Shown: one piece after another, positions 34,384 through 45,734 of the stretch
How the letters are laid out: each line of letters opens with the position of its first letter
How positions within the stretch are numbered: position 1 is the stretch's first letter
DNA from: Anisodus tanguticus
Lineage: Eukaryota; Streptophyta; Magnoliopsida; Solanales; Solanaceae
DNA length: 64,000 nt
Reading direction: 5' to 3'
Assembly (NCBI GenBank): GCA_034509755.1
Contig: CM067547.1
Location: 50,557,859 to 50,621,858 of the forward strand
Translations under genes and position numbers: made by a program
The notes under the pieces: model-generated
What the model was told of the DNA's origin: nothing
The model's database searches: none
The model's input: only the letters and a program-made list of their open reading frames with translations

Positions 34384-35262
34384 TCAGTCAAATGAGGCAG
34401 TAAGAACAATGTCATCGACATATAATAGCAAATATGCAGTGCTGCTACCTCGGTGAAAAGTGAAGAGAGAGGTATCACAACTGCTACATATAAAACCAAT
34501 CTGTAGAAGATACCTGGCGAACCGATCATACCAAGCGCGGGGTGCCTGTTTCAATCCATACAATGACTTTCTGAGACGACACACAAACTGCGGAGCTGCC
34601 AGATGAATAAAACCAGGAGGCTGATGCATGTACACAATCTCTTTCAAATCCCCATGAAGAAACGCATTCTTGACATCAAGCTGATGAATCGGCCAATGCA
34701 TGCCCATAGCAATACTGAGAACAGTCCGAATAGTGGCCGGTTTAACAACCGGACTGAATGTCTTACCACAATCAATACTCTCCTGCTTATTAGTGTCATT
34801 TACAACTAGTCTTGCCTTATACCTCTCTAAGTCACCATTGTCTCTGAACTTGTGACGAAATAGCCACATACACCGGATAACATTCACACCAGCTGGTCTA
34901 GGTACCAAATCCCAAGTATTCTGCTTGGTTAAAGCGTTAAACTCCTCGCACATGGCCGCATTCCAATTGTGGTCCAATTTAGCTAGTTTTGGATTCTTTG
35001 GAATGGGTGATAAGGTTTGTGTGGAGAGATTGAAGTGAACCTTGGGTTTGAAGATCCCATGTTGTGCACGAGTCTCCATGCGGTGAGAGGGCAGCAGTGG
35101 GAGGTCGGGACTGGTTGTTGGATCGGGAGAGGCGGGGCCGGGACTGGTTGCTAGACTGATGGGCAGCAGTGTTGCTGTAGAGGCAGGAGACTCGACTGGT
35201 TGCTGGACTTGCTGGACTGGAGGCAGTGTGGGTGGTTCAGTAGACTCGACAGGGTGCAGCAT
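34384..35262 (-). pseudogene. Copia reverse transcriptase (Cop-C)
   Basis: An open frame of 292 codons beginning in the Pro/Ser-rich linker (PVQQVQQPVESPASTATLLP). It contains WNAAMCEEFNALTKQNTWDL, FSPVVKPATIRTVLSIAMG, DVKNAFLHGDLKEIVYMHQP, LRKSLYGLKQAPRAWYDRFA and the catalytic LLLYVDDIVLTA (YVDD at 34411-34422). It ends at a stop at 34384 where homologues continue, so RT and RNase H are separated by one nonsense codon. The domain itself looks intact. The methionine at 35262 is internal to the polyprotein. Confidence 0.88.
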
Positions 35263-36720
35263 GGGTGGTGTGTGGGACCGAGAGCATGGAGGCGGGGGCC
35301 GGGTAGCGCATTGCTCTTGGAGGGGTAGACGACTTCTTTGGAGGCGACGATCTTTGTCGGAACGGTGGGGGCTTCTTGTTGGTATAGATTTTGGATGACC
35401 GAAGACAAACTTGGTTTATCGAGAAAGAAGTAATCGGTGGTCTGAAATTTTCGGAGATTGGAAAAAGGAAAGGTTGTCTCGTTAAAGGTGACGTGATGGG
35501 AGACGATGATTTTGCGAGTGGCAATGTCATAACACAAGTAGCCCCGATGATTAGGAGACAGACCAAGGAAGACACATGGCAGAGTGCGAGGGGCAAGTTT
35601 GTGAGGTGCAGTGGAGGCTATGTTGGGGTAGCATAAGCATCCAAAAATACGTAGGTGATCATATGATGGTTGCCTACGGTATAAGATTTCGGTAGGGGTC
35701 TTGTTTTGGAGTGTTCTAGTTGGTAAAATATTTAGAAGGGATTCTACCATTTTGACAGATAGACCCAAAAAGGCAGTGGTAGGCAGGCATGAAACAGAAG
35801 TGTGCGGACCATGTTATTGATGGTACGTATAATTCTTTCAGCCTTTCCGTTTTGGGAAGAAGTATAGGGACAAGAAAAATGGAAAACCATGCCTTGTTTA
35901 GAACAGAAATTGTGAAATCCGAGTTATAAAACTCATGTCCATTATCACATTGGAATGATTTAATAGATTTTTCAAATTGTGTCTTAATGAATTTTTGAAA
36001 CTCGAGGAATTTTGCAAAAACTTCAGATTTGAATTTCAATGGGTAAATCCAGACAAAATGTGAAAAATCATACAAGAATACTAAATAGAATTTATGACTC
36101 AAAGAGCTAACAATCGGAGATGTCCACAAATCAGCATGAACAATATCAAAGGGAGAAAAAGTAATACTGTTTGATGACATAAATGGAACACGAGTATGTT
36201 TGCCTAGTGGACAAGAAAAACAGTGTTGGGCAGTTTTCCCATTATTACATTGAATACGCTTAGAAGTCCTAAGAAAGGTAAAAACTGGGTCTCCGGGATG
36301 TCCGAGTCTGTTGTGCCAAGTGGAGGGAGAGATCGCCGCAAGGGATATAGGTGCTTGCGGTTTGTCAGCGGAAGATTGAGTGAATGGGTAGAGATCTCCC
36401 ACACTATTGCAGCGTGTAAGAATTTTCCCCGTATTGAGTTCCTTCACAGAAAAACCAAAAGGGTCAAATTCGACAGACACTGAATTATTGCTAGTGAATT
36501 TTCTAACAGAGATTAAGTTTTTAATGATGTTAGGTGTGTATAGGACGTGGTTTAGGGAGAAAGGTGGGTGTGGATGTTTGGTGTGTGTGTTACCGTAACC
36601 TTCAATTGGAATGCGATGACCATTGCCGACAGTAATAAATTGAGGACACTTTAACCGACGTAGTTGAGATAGGTTACCTGACGACCGAGGTAAGGTGAGA
36701 TGTGGCTCGGTGTCCATGTA
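35151..36720 (-). pseudogene. Copia protease end and integrase (Cop-C)
   Basis: From 36717 downwards: the end of the protease (ITVGNGHRIPIEGYGNTHTK), the pre-integrase zinc region (WHNRLGHPGDPVFTFLRT and CFSCPLGKHTRVPFM) and the integrase core with FDIVHADLWTSPIV and FQCDNGHEFYNSDF. Then comes a frameshift near 35850 that garbles the catalytic Glu segment, and a new frame from 35768 with LLNILPTRTLQNKTPTEILY and GCLCYPN. The enzyme inserts the cDNA in intact elements. Here one frameshift splits the domain. Confidence 0.85.
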
Positions 36721-37876
36721 CTAATTGTCGTTGGGCTGTTGAAGGTTCACGGTGGTGTATGCACGGCCCAAATCGGTCGGGGCCGGTGCTGGGCTGCTAC
36801 GGTTGATGCCGCCGCCGGGTGCAATTAGGTGGGCCGCCGCGCTGCGGTGGGCATGCCTAGTGGTGGGCGGGGCCCAAGAGGCCGATCGACCAAGGCTGCT
36901 GGGCCCCGGGCCCCCGTAGTCGGGTACGGGCATCCAGGCGAGGCCCAGTTCTGCTGGTTGGGCCACTGTTGTTGTTGGTTGGACCACTGATGTTGTTGTC
37001 CAGTGGTTGGCTGCTGGCCAGTCCACTGGTTGCGTTGGCCCTTTCCGCGGCCCTTGCCTTTGTTGTTGCGACCTCTACCGCCACGACCTCCGCCGCTCTG
37101 CTGCTACTGCTGGTTGTTGCTGGTCGCGGTGTTGTCATCCCGCCTACGGCTAAGGCCTTTTGATTGTGTTCTTTTTGTTTAGCACGTCTAGTTTCTTCCA
37201 ACAATAGTTGTGAACGTGCCTTGTTGAAACTTGGGAGAGGGTCGGCTTGTTGAATCATTGTTGCGAGTGTGTCATATTCACCTTTTGGTAAACCCGCAAC
37301 AAGTTGAAGCACTATCTTGGTTTCTGAAACAGAAGTCCCGACGTTGGATAGTTGATCGGTTATGAGTTTCAGTTGCTTACAATATTCGGACATGTTGTTA
37401 AAATTCTCGAGGCGGGTATTATTGAATTTCTCTTCCAAATATACGGCCCGAGTATTGAATTTCTCTTCCAAATATACGGCCCGAGTATTTTTATTGTCCT
37501 GAAAGATTTCTTCTAGCCGGACCCAAAGTTCACGTGTCGTAGCACCTGTTTTCATGATAGTGCACAACAAGTCTTTGGAGATGGTGCGGTAGATCTATTA
37601 TTTGACGATGGAGTCAAGACGACGCCAGATTGAGTCTGTAACATCGGTGGGATGAGGAACAGATTCGTCGATATGATCGAGCACGTTGTATGCACATGCA
37701 TGAATGTAGAATAGTTCCATCCACATGGAATATTGACAGTCTTCTTGGTCAATAATTATAGGGATAAAACTCTTGATGTTGTTAACGGCGAATGCCGGAT
37801 GAAAAGAAGATACTGAACGTTGAGAGGGGTTGTCAAGTGTGCCAGTGGATGAACCGCAATTTGTGGGGGAAGACAT
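36721..37876 (-). pseudogene. Copia gag (Cop-C)
   Basis: Start at 37876 (MSSPTNCGSSTGTLDNPS), then FHPAFAVNNIKSFIPIIIDQ. Two adjacent stops near 37596-37601 replace Gln-Trp codons seen in relatives (TAA, TAG). The next frame (37570-36857) carries the capsid core ENFNNMSEYCKQLKLITDQL and VLQLVAGLPKGEYDTLATMI. Eleven codons (NTRAVYLEEKF) are tandemly duplicated near 37424-37489. The nucleocapsid is a GC-rich Gly/Ala/Pro-rich stretch without a clear CCHC motif, and a frame change near 37000 precedes the protease. Confidence 0.85.
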
Positions 37877-38024
37877 GGTTGCCGCCTGCCGAGGGAAGGG
37901 AATTTTCTGGTTTGGCCGAGAAAGGGAGGAAGAAACCAGGAATTTTTTATTTTTTTTCTGTGAAATCAGAAAAAAAAATGCTGATTTCGGCCGAGAATGA
38001 GGAAGAGAAGGGATTTAGGTTTTA

Positions 38025-38038
38025 GGCTCTTGATACCA
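38025..38038 (-). promoter_or_regulatory. Primer-binding site of Cop-C
   Basis: TGGTATCAAGAGCC (minus strand) abuts the LTR end TTTCA. It matches the initiator tRNA-Met site with one inserted base. Confidence 0.8.
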
Positions 38039-38244
38039 TGAAAGATAGAATAATTTCCCTTGGTGATTCCTTTCATTATTCACAATATATATAGTTGTAC
38101 AAGGTTGATTCCTAATATGGTACGAATCCTAACTTACCTTACAAATGTTGATTCCTAATACAATTAGAATCCTAAGTTACCTTAAATATACATCTATCAT
38201 AATTACAAAATATACGGAGAATATTCTGAGAATATTCGCTAATA
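38039..38244 (-). repeat. 5' LTR of Cop-C
   Basis: Ends (plus strand) ATTCGCTAATA before the TSD ATCTT. Contains an 11-bp duplication TGAGAATATTC absent from the other LTR. Confidence 0.9.
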
Positions 38245-38249
38245 ATCTT

Positions 38250-38719
38250 GATTCTCGAGTGTTCTTCATCGATGTCTTCTTCCTGTGTACAGCACTTCCA
38301 AACATTTGGAATGAAAATATCATGTCGATATGATTTTAAGGTATCATAAATTTGTACATTAAGTAATTAGGGGTTATGAATATAAAAGATTTGGGAGTTG
38401 TAATTAAGATTAGAAGTTATGATGATGAAGAGGTGTGAGTTATAGAAATAAATTACTAAAATATAAATAATTGAGAAAAATGAAAGAAAAGGCTAAAAAA
38501 TAAATTATTAAAATATATTAGATACAACAGCAAAATTAGCAAAACTTATCTTGAAACATCTGTTAACACAATTTTGTTATCAGAAGACAAGTGTAAAAAA
38601 GGACAATTCATTGCCCGCAGTGAGGCTTCTCTACATGAATATACAAAAGTGATGAATTTGCTTTGAATACATAAACATGTACTCCGATGTCTGTTAGATC
38701 AAAATAAATAATTGAAGTT
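38250..38719. other. AT-rich spacer, no gene seen
   Basis: Nothing supportable on either strand. Confidence 0.45.
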
Positions 38720-39620
38720 AATAACTACACCTTCTACCCCAAACCAACAAACTTAATTAATCAATGATAATAATCAAACATGATTTTTAAAAATTGAAAC
38801 TAGAATTGTAGGGGGAAACTCTACCCCAAACAAACAATGATCAAATATAATAAGTCACTAATCAACCATTCCTTCCCTTCCGAGCCACTTCTCTTCGGTG
38901 GGGAAGTAAAATCAATCCTTGTTCATACATAGGCTTCAAGCAAAGGACGGGAACGGAATCAAAGTGTTCCTATTTCTAACCTTGCACCGACCATCCAATG
39001 GACCATAAGACTAAACAGTCACTACCTACACCGACCATCCAATGGACCATAGACTAAACGGCCACTACTTGAAAAAACTATGTCCAGGGACCATCCTTTT
39101 TCAAGTCTTCCACTCGTTCATTTAGGTCATATGATTTTTTTGAAAATTGAAACTAGAATTGTAGGGGGAAACTCAACAAAGAGAAACCCCTCCAAAAATA
39201 GGCGTATGCCACTAATTGCAACACGCACACGGTATTCTTTAGTAAAAGGCGAAAGAATAGTTCGCTTTGTGCTCACTACGTGGCTGCGTGAGTTAAGCTT
39301 TGCAATTTGTTACCATTTTATACTAAAAACAAGTTTGTTCTTTCTCTTTCTGTTTCGATGTGGGAGTCTCACTACTTTTCCTCAACTTTTCAAGGATTTG
39401 AAGTATATATATCTGCTTCTTCTTCTTCTCTTCATCATTTCCTTCACTTATGATGTTGGGGAGGAAATAAAGAGAAATTAGATATAAGAGATTAAAAAAA
39501 ATTGTAAGAAAAGGGAATTTTTGGAAGGAAGATATATGAGATTATATAGATAATTAAAAAGTTTAAAAGCTAAAAGTGTTTTAATATCCTTGACTGTGGA
39601 TGTTCTTGTCTTAATTCTTC
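38720..39620 (+). repeat. Duplicated NLR-associated flank, copy 1
   Basis: From 39140 to 39620 this matches 47575-48240 in order: AACTAGAATTGTAGG, CCCCTCCAAAAATA, GTATGCCA, TATTCTTTAGTAAAAGGC, TGGCTGCGTGAGTT, CTTTCTGTTTCGATGTGGGAG, GCTTCTTCTTCTTC, CATTTCCTTCACTTAT, AAAAGTGTTTTAATAT. Copy 1 has an extra about 300 bp (38830-39130) containing a 40-bp doublet, CACCGACCATCCAATGGACC. It lies upstream of an NLR-like gene remnant, so it may be an old promoter region. The open frame at 39080-39481 is not conserved in copy 2. Confidence 0.65.
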
Positions 39621-39815
39621 GGGGAGCCTTGAAGTAACTGGTAAAGTTGTTATCATTTGACTAGGAGGTCCGGGTTCAAACCGTAAAAATAACCTCTTGC
39701 GAAAATGCAGGGTGAGGTTGCGTACAATAAACCCTTATGGTCCGGCCCTTCCACGGATCATGCAAATAGCGAGAGCTTAGTGCACTGGCCTGCCATTTAT
39801 TCTTCTTTCTTCTTC
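39621..39815 (+). mobile_element. tRNA-derived SINE (Solanaceae type)
   Basis: A full-length pol III SINE: a box-A region AGTAACTGGTAAAGTTG, a box B GGTCCGGGTTCAAACC, then the body with CTCTTGCGAAAATGCAGGG, GCGTACAATAAACCC, GGTCCGGCCCTTCCACGG and TAGTGCACTGGCCTGCC, and a T/C-rich tail. It sits between the duplicated flank and the NLR remnant. No exact TSD was resolved. Confidence 0.8.
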
Positions 39816-39828
39816 TTCTTCCAATACA

Positions 39829-40067
39829 CAAGGCGTCGAAAAAGGAAATTGAGAGAGGACAGTGAAGGATACATTTCAAGAGTGAATTCTGCTTTACTCA
39901 AAGATATTGCGCCTCAGAGACATCCTTCCCCGTGCTTGAGAAACTTGTTATCGATGATGATTGCAAGCTTCAAGAGATCCCATCTAGCTTTGTTAATATC
40001 CCAATACTGCAGTTGATTAAGTGCGGCGAGAACCTTATTGATTCAGCTATGAACATTACAATACAAG
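39829..40067 (+). pseudogene. NLR (NB-LRR) C-terminal fragment, part 1
   Basis: One plus-strand frame reads FPVLEKLVIDDDCKLQEIP, then SSFVNIPILQLIKCGENLID and SAMNITIQ, which matches the last leucine-rich repeat and tail of Solanaceae CC-NLR resistance proteins (the pattern FPxLExLxIxxCxxLxEIP followed by SAxxI). Upstream, 39835-39930 is readable in another frame with stops (DTFQE then stop). The N-terminal, NB-ARC and most LRR codons are absent. At 40067 the frame is cut by Cop-E and resumes in phase at 46523. Intact NLRs detect pathogen effectors; this piece cannot. Confidence 0.7.
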
Positions 40068-40851
40068 TGTTATTAATCTGTATTCCAAAATAATAATAAC
40101 TGAAAATAAACAGAATTAGTGTTGGAAAATAAAAATTATTTTTTCAGAATATAATCGAGCCCACTTAGTTCAAAGTGTATCCTTAAGGAAATTATTCCCC
40201 TCACAGTACTCGAGGTTGATGGAATATCCCCTTCCAGGATAGAACGATTATCTTACCAGAATAGTAGTACTCCAAACTCTGGTAGCGGCGAACCACTCAA
40301 CAGTAGTATATCACACAGAATTTATTCGTGCAGAAGAAGAAGAAGATTTTGTAGTTCAGAAAATTAGTGAGTAAAATTCTGAGGAATCAAACTAATTTAT
40401 AGACATGGAAGTACTGTTTCTGAAGGTTTGCAACCCTTCTGAACAACCACCAAAATCTGGTGGGAAATTTAAACATGGGAAAGAAACCGCGTTGCGGGTC
40501 AGACACGCGGATCCGGGTCACTAACGGGTAGGATTTAATTTAATTAAATAATAATTAATTAAATAATTAAAATTAAAGAAAATTTGGTCCAAAAAGATTA
40601 TCAATCAATCAGATCATTTGACAGAAGCCGAAGCCGAGCGAAGACGACGGCGCGAGGGGTCCTTGCCCCCTCAACCCTTTTAGTGACTGGGGAAGTTGTA
40701 ATGTAATATATACACCTCTCTTTTCCTTTCTTTTTCCGATGTGGGACATATGCTTATTTTATAAAGCAAGAGGGAACTCCCATTTTTCTTTCCACTACCG
40801 ATGTGGGACAAATGCTCCATTTCCCATTCAATCTATCATTTAAACCCAACA
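40068..40851 (-). repeat. 3' LTR of Cop-E
   Basis: Starts TGTTATTAATCTG and ends TTTAAACCCAACA (plus strand), with two CCGATGTGGGACA units and a TTTATAAAATAAGC-type TATA box (element sense). The purine tract follows at 40852-40871. Confidence 0.9.
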
Positions 40852-41430
40852 ATCCCCCACATGAATGGGGAATGGTTATAATATAAAAAAATGCGCAGAC
40901 AAGTGTGATATACAAGCGAGGATTGACTGCATCTGGATAAGTAGGTTTCCCTTTGAACTTTCCTTAGTGAACTTATATCGGATATATTCGATCAATCGGT
41001 AGATTTGATATCTTTGAACCGTCGAACTTTGTTGTATACCTTGACAACATAAGTCACACAATCAACCCTCAACCGTTTATGGTTCTCACGGTTGTGTTCG
41101 TTTCAGCCATGAACACCTCCTGGTTTCATGAGTGCATAGAGAATGGGCCTTCACTATCATTCCCCTTTAAAGCGGCTTACACTTAACACTCACATATGTG
41201 ATTTCTAAACATGTGGTCCTATAGCCACATTATCTGGTCATACCTTTGCCGATTTAGATAATCATTAAAGAACCTTAATGCTTTATTAACTCATTAACAA
41301 GCCATAAGGTTTTATCCTTATTTCTGAACATTGTCTTCATCCGAGAATGGGTTGAGTTATTTGACAATGTTGAACCGTCAGTCACATCTTTGTTTGATCT
41401 CCTTGAACCTAGCTCTTGGGATCTCCAGTC

Positions 41431-42999
41431 TGCTAGGTAGAGTTACCGCCATGATGACTTGTCCTCGGCCTTAGCCCCATTCCCATTGATGATCTACTAA
41501 CTCCCTCTCTAGATAAGCCTTTTGTAAGCGGATCCGCCACATTATCTCTTGACTTTACATAGTCAATCGTGATAACGCCACTAGATAGGAGTTGTCTAAC
41601 GGTATAGTGTCTTCGTCGTATGTGACGAGATTTTCCGTTGTACATTACGCTCCCTGCCCTACCTATTGTTGCTTGACTGTCACAATGTATACATATAGGA
41701 GCCAAAGGTTTGGGCCAAGAATGGAATATCTTCTAAGAAATTCCGGAGCCATTCAACTTCTTCACCGGCCTTGTCTAAAGCTATAAATTCGATTCCATTG
41801 TAGAGCGGGCGATGCATGTCTGTTTTGATGATTTCCAAGACACTGCTCCTCCACCAACGATGAAAATATATCCACTCGTGGATTTAACATCAGATGATCC
41901 AATTTGCATCACTATATCCCTCAATTACTGCGGGATATTTATTATAATGCAAAGCATAGGTTTGGGTGTGTTTTAAATACTCCAAGACTCGTTTCATTGC
42001 CATCCAATGAGTTTGATTGGGATTACTCGTGAATCGACTCAGCTTGCTTATAGCACATGCTATATCTGGTCGTGTACAATTCATAATATACATCAAACTT
42101 CCCAAAACTCGTGCATAGTCCAATTGTGAGTCACTTTCACCTTCATTCTTTTGAAGTGCAAAACTTACATCAATTGGAGTCTTTGCAACATTGAAATTTA
42201 AATACTTAAACTTGTCAAGTACTCTTTCAATATAATGAGACTGCGATAATGCTAGACCTTGTGGAGTTTTATGAATTCTGATGCCTAAGATCAAATCAGC
42301 AACTCCTAAGTCCTTCATATCAAATTTGTTAGCCAGCATACGCTTCGTAGCATTTACATCAGCAATATCTCTACTCATTATCAACATGTCATCGACATAT
42401 AAACAAACAATGACTTCATGATTTGGAGTATTTTTAATGTAAACACATTTGTCACACTCATTAATCTTAAATCCATTTGCCAACATTGTTTGGTCAAATT
42501 TCGCATGCCATTGTTTGGGTGCTTGTTTAATTCCATAAAGTGACTTAACAAGTTTGCACACTTTCCTTTCTTTACCAGGAACCACAAATCCCTCAGGTTG
42601 TTCCATGTAAATTTCTTCCTCCAATTCTCCATTTAAGAAAGTTGTCTTGACATCCATTTGATGGATTTCAAGACCATATATGGCCGCCAGTGCCACTAAC
42701 ACCCGAATAGATGTTATTCTTGTTACCGGCGAGTATGTGTCAAAGTAATCAAGGCCTTCTTTTTGTCTATAACCTTTGACCACAAGTCTTGCCTTATATT
42801 TGTCAATAGTGCCATCGACTTTCATTTTCCTTTTAAAAATCCATTTTGATCCTAAAGGTTTATTTCCGGGAGGAAGATCAACCAATTCCCATGTATGGTT
42901 GTTCAAAATTGATTCAATCTCACTATTGATTTGTCTCTTTCCAAAATCTTTGAATCGAGAAGAAGACATCGCTTTAAGCTGTTTGAGGCTCATTTTCAA
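41431..42999 (-). pseudogene. Copia reverse transcriptase and RNase H (Cop-E)
   Basis: A long frame (42999-41890, 369 codons) covers the whole RT: FDTYSPVTRITSIRVLVALA, MDVKTTFLNGELEEEIYMEQ, the catalytic YVDD at 42388-42399, and CTRPDIACAISKLSRFTSNP at the RT-RNase H junction, reaching YSDANWI. A frameshift near 41890 separates the rest of RNase H (CIHCDSQATIGRAGS at 41670-41700 and the terminal SRDNVADPLTKGLSREGV), ending at 41433. The RT domain appears uninterrupted. Confidence 0.88.
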
Positions 43000-44230
43000 G
43001 CAAGAATGTCACAAAATCTGGTCCAAAGGAAGTAGATGTCCTTTGACGTTTGCTACGCCTTGCATCCTCTTTACTTGGTGTATTTTCCTTTGGTTCTTCC
43101 CGTGGTCGTTTAGATCTTTCACTTGACGACTCACATTCGGTTTATACTTGATAAATATTTTCAAAGAATTCAGCATTATCGATTCAATTACCATGTTAAC
43201 ATGAATTTCGGGATTGTCCGATTTGTGAACCAAAAACCGACAAGCTTTCTTTGTTTGTAGAATAGCCAATAAAAACACAATCCACAGTTTTTGGTCCGAT
43301 TTTTACCCTTTTGGGCAAAGGAACTTGGACCTTTGCTAAACACCCCCACACTTTGAAATATTTCAAGTTGGGTTTCTTCCTTTCCATAGTTCATATGGAA
43401 TAGATTGTGTTTTTCTTTGTGGGGCACCCCTGTTGAGTATTCGGTTAGTTTGTAAGGATAGCTTCCCCCCACAAGCTTTGCGGTAAACCAAAACTTATTA
43501 GTAAGGCATTCATCATTTCCTTTAATGTTCGGTTTTTCCTTTCCGCAATTCCATTTGATTGTGGTGTGTAAGGGGCAGTAGTTTGATGAATAATTCCATA
43601 TTCTAAACATATCTCTGCAAAAGGAGATTCATACTCTCCACCCCTATCACTTCTAATCATTTTTATCTTTTTATTCAATTGATTTTCCACTTCGTTTTTG
43701 TATTGCTTAAATGCATCAATTACTTCATCCTTACTATTAAGCAAATACACATAACAATATCGAGTGCAATCGTCAATAAAAGTTATAAAATACTTTTTCC
43801 CACCGCGAGATGGTATTGACTTCATATCACATATATCTGTGTGAATTAAGTCTAAAGGATTTGAATTCCTATCAATAGACTTATATGGATGTTTAACAAA
43901 CTTAGATTCAACACAGATTTCACATTTAGATTTATTACACTCGAATTTAGACAATACTTCTAAATTGATCAATTTTCGCAAGGTTTTGTAGTTGACATGT
44001 CCTAAACGAACATGCCATAAATCATTTGACTCCAATAAGTAAGACGAAGCTAAATTTTCATTAATACTGTCAACAACCATTACATTGAGTTTGAAAAGGC
44101 CCTCGGTGAGGTAGCCCTTTCCTATGAACAAATCATTCTTACTTAATACAATTTTCTCACTAACCAACACACACTTAAACCCGTTTTTGACGAGTAGTCG
44201 AAATTTGAAACTAAATTCGCCGAATTGTTG
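43000..44230 (-). pseudogene. Copia integrase (Cop-E)
   Basis: A 286-codon frame (44305-43445) starts in the protease-integrase linker and contains the zinc region (LWHVRLGHVNYKTLRKLINL, CNKSKCEICVESK) and the Asp-Asp-Glu core (HTDICDMK, MIRSDRGGEY, NGIAERKNRTL). A frameshift near 43445 leads into overlapping short frames (43610-43009) that carry the C-terminal part and linker to RT. The catalytic core itself is uninterrupted here, unlike in Cop-D. Confidence 0.86.
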
Positions 44231-45370
44231 GAACGTGCATAACATTGTTGAGAGTCGAGGACCTTGCCGGAAGTCATCTTCGAAGTATCTTCCCATATCC
44301 TTCAACCTTGGCTGTTGCGGTATTTCCCATAAACATTACCTCTTCGGGTCAGCGGGAGCATAGGTTGCAAATGCTTCTTTTGTAGTGCAAACATGTCGAG
44401 TGGCACCGAATCAAGCCACCACTCCTTTGGGTTTCCAACCAAATTGCACTCCGATAGCATTGCACACACAATCATCCATATCATCATTCTTTTCCACCAT
44501 ATTGGCTGTCATTTTCCCTTGTTCTTTTTTGGGAGACGACAATGCGGGACTTTGTGGCTTGACTTTCCCACAATTAAAGCGAGTTGCCCTTGAACTTTTT
44601 CTTGTTGGAATCCTTCTCCTTTCCAGAAGGCCTCTTCCTTTTCTTGTTCTTTTTCAGAGCAGCATCTTCAACGATGTTTTCCCCTTCAATTGGTGAAGTC
44701 TTACGGTACCTCTTCTCAGCGGTTTTGTTATCTTCCTCGATCTTGAGACGAATCACAAGATCTTCCAACTTCATTTCCTTTCTTTTGTGCTTAAAATAAT
44801 TCTTGAAATCTTTCCATGAGGGCGGCAACTTCTCAATCATTGCAGCCACTTGGAACGCTTCATTTACTACCATACCTTCAGCAATAAGGTCATGGAAGAT
44901 AAGTTGAAGCTCTTGAACTTGGGTTCCAACGGTTTTTCCATCCACCATTTTGTAGTCTAGGAATTTGGCAACCACAAACTTCTTCAAGCAAGCATCTTCA
45001 GTTTTGTACTTCTTTTCAAGTGCACTTCATAGTTCTTTGGAAGTCTCTACTGCACTGTAGACGTTGTACAAGTCATCTTCTAAGGCACTCAAAATGTAGC
45101 CTTTGCACAAAAAATCAGCTTGTTTCCAAGCCTCAGTAACCATGAACTTTTGGTTGTCAGGCATGTCGGCGGCAGGCACGGGAGGGTCCTCATTGGTGAA
45201 CTTTTTTGCATACCAAGGGTGGTAAGCCAAAAGAACATTCTTTGCTGTCATCCTTTAAAGTTGGCACCGGTGAACTTCGCAGGTTTCTCAGCCGGTGGCA
45301 CAGCGGTACGGGTTGTAGGAGTTACCGCTGGTGCAGTAATTGCAGAGGTAGTTCCAGTCTCAATTGCCAT
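44231..45370 (-). pseudogene. Copia gag and protease (Cop-E)
   Basis: Start at 45370, as in Cop-D (MAIETGTTS). Frameshifts near 45250 and 45030 break the N-terminal half. The frame 44987-44574 covers the capsid C-terminal part, with the tryptophan (PPSWKDFKNY) that is a stop in Cop-D, then basic residues up to the zinc-knuckle region, which is frameshifted near 44580. The protease region (44300-44490) keeps CNLVGNPKEWWLDS but loses the frame at the active site. Gag-protease is therefore more damaged than pol in this copy. Confidence 0.83.
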
Positions 45371-45412
45371 TATTCGTTTGTCACAGAATAGCAATTCAAT
45401 CACAGACTTAAA

Positions 45413-45710
45413 CGATGAAGATTTTATTTCTTCAAATCGCAGTATAATTATGAAACTTTAGTATTCCAACGAAGTTTTTATATCTTCGAGTCAGAATACT
45501 AATATTCATATGGAGTAGAAAACTGCACAAGTTTTAATCTCCAAACCAGAATACAGTAACGATGAAGTTTTTTATGTTCTTCAAATCGTTGTACAAGTAT
45601 GAACTTTAATATTCCAACGAAGTTTTTATGTCTTCAAGTCAGAATATGAAATTTCACACGGAGTAGAAAACCACACAGGTTTTAGTCTCCAAAACAAAAT
45701 ACAGATTAAT
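45413..45710 (-). repeat. Tandem duplication in the Cop-E leader
   Basis: Two units of about 145-150 bp matching those of Cop-D (shared ATTCCAACGAAGTTTTTAT and TTTTAATCTCCAAA or TTTTAGTCTCCAAA). Confidence 0.75.
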
Positions 45711-45718
45711 CTAAAAAT

Positions 45719-45734
45719 ATAATTTCCTTAAGAT
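45719..45734 (-). promoter_or_regulatory. Atypical primer-binding region (self-complementary)
   Basis: In element sense ATCTTAAGGAAATTAT directly follows the LTR. Fourteen bases are exactly complementary to 45849-45862 in the LTR. No initiator-tRNA-Met site is present. Confidence 0.5.

Larger units (their letters stand above)
26634..38244 (-). mobile_element. Ty1/copia element Cop-C with TA-starting LTRs (TARE1-like), split by Cop-D
   Basis: LTRs at 26634-26828 (195 bp) and 38039-38244 (206 bp) with the 5-bp duplication ATCTT at 26629-26633 and 38245-38249. In element sense the LTR begins TATTAGCGAATATTC and ends CTTTCA, so it starts with TA instead of TG. That feature, the LTR length and the Ale-like proteins match the published tomato TARE1/TARE2 description. 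Removing Cop-D (27000-33626 plus one TSD) leaves about 5.0 kb, a full-length element. By eye the LTRs differ at about 7 of 195 aligned sites plus an 11-bp tandem duplication in the right LTR. Confidence 0.92.

Noticed and set aside
39080..39481. 133-codon plus-strand frame as a gene
   Set aside because: Lies in the duplicated flank; the second copy (47611-47832) keeps only a short, differently ending frame.
39705..40016. 103-codon frame spanning the SINE
   Set aside because: It joins SINE sequence to the NLR remnant in the wrong frame; the NLR-like codons are in another frame.
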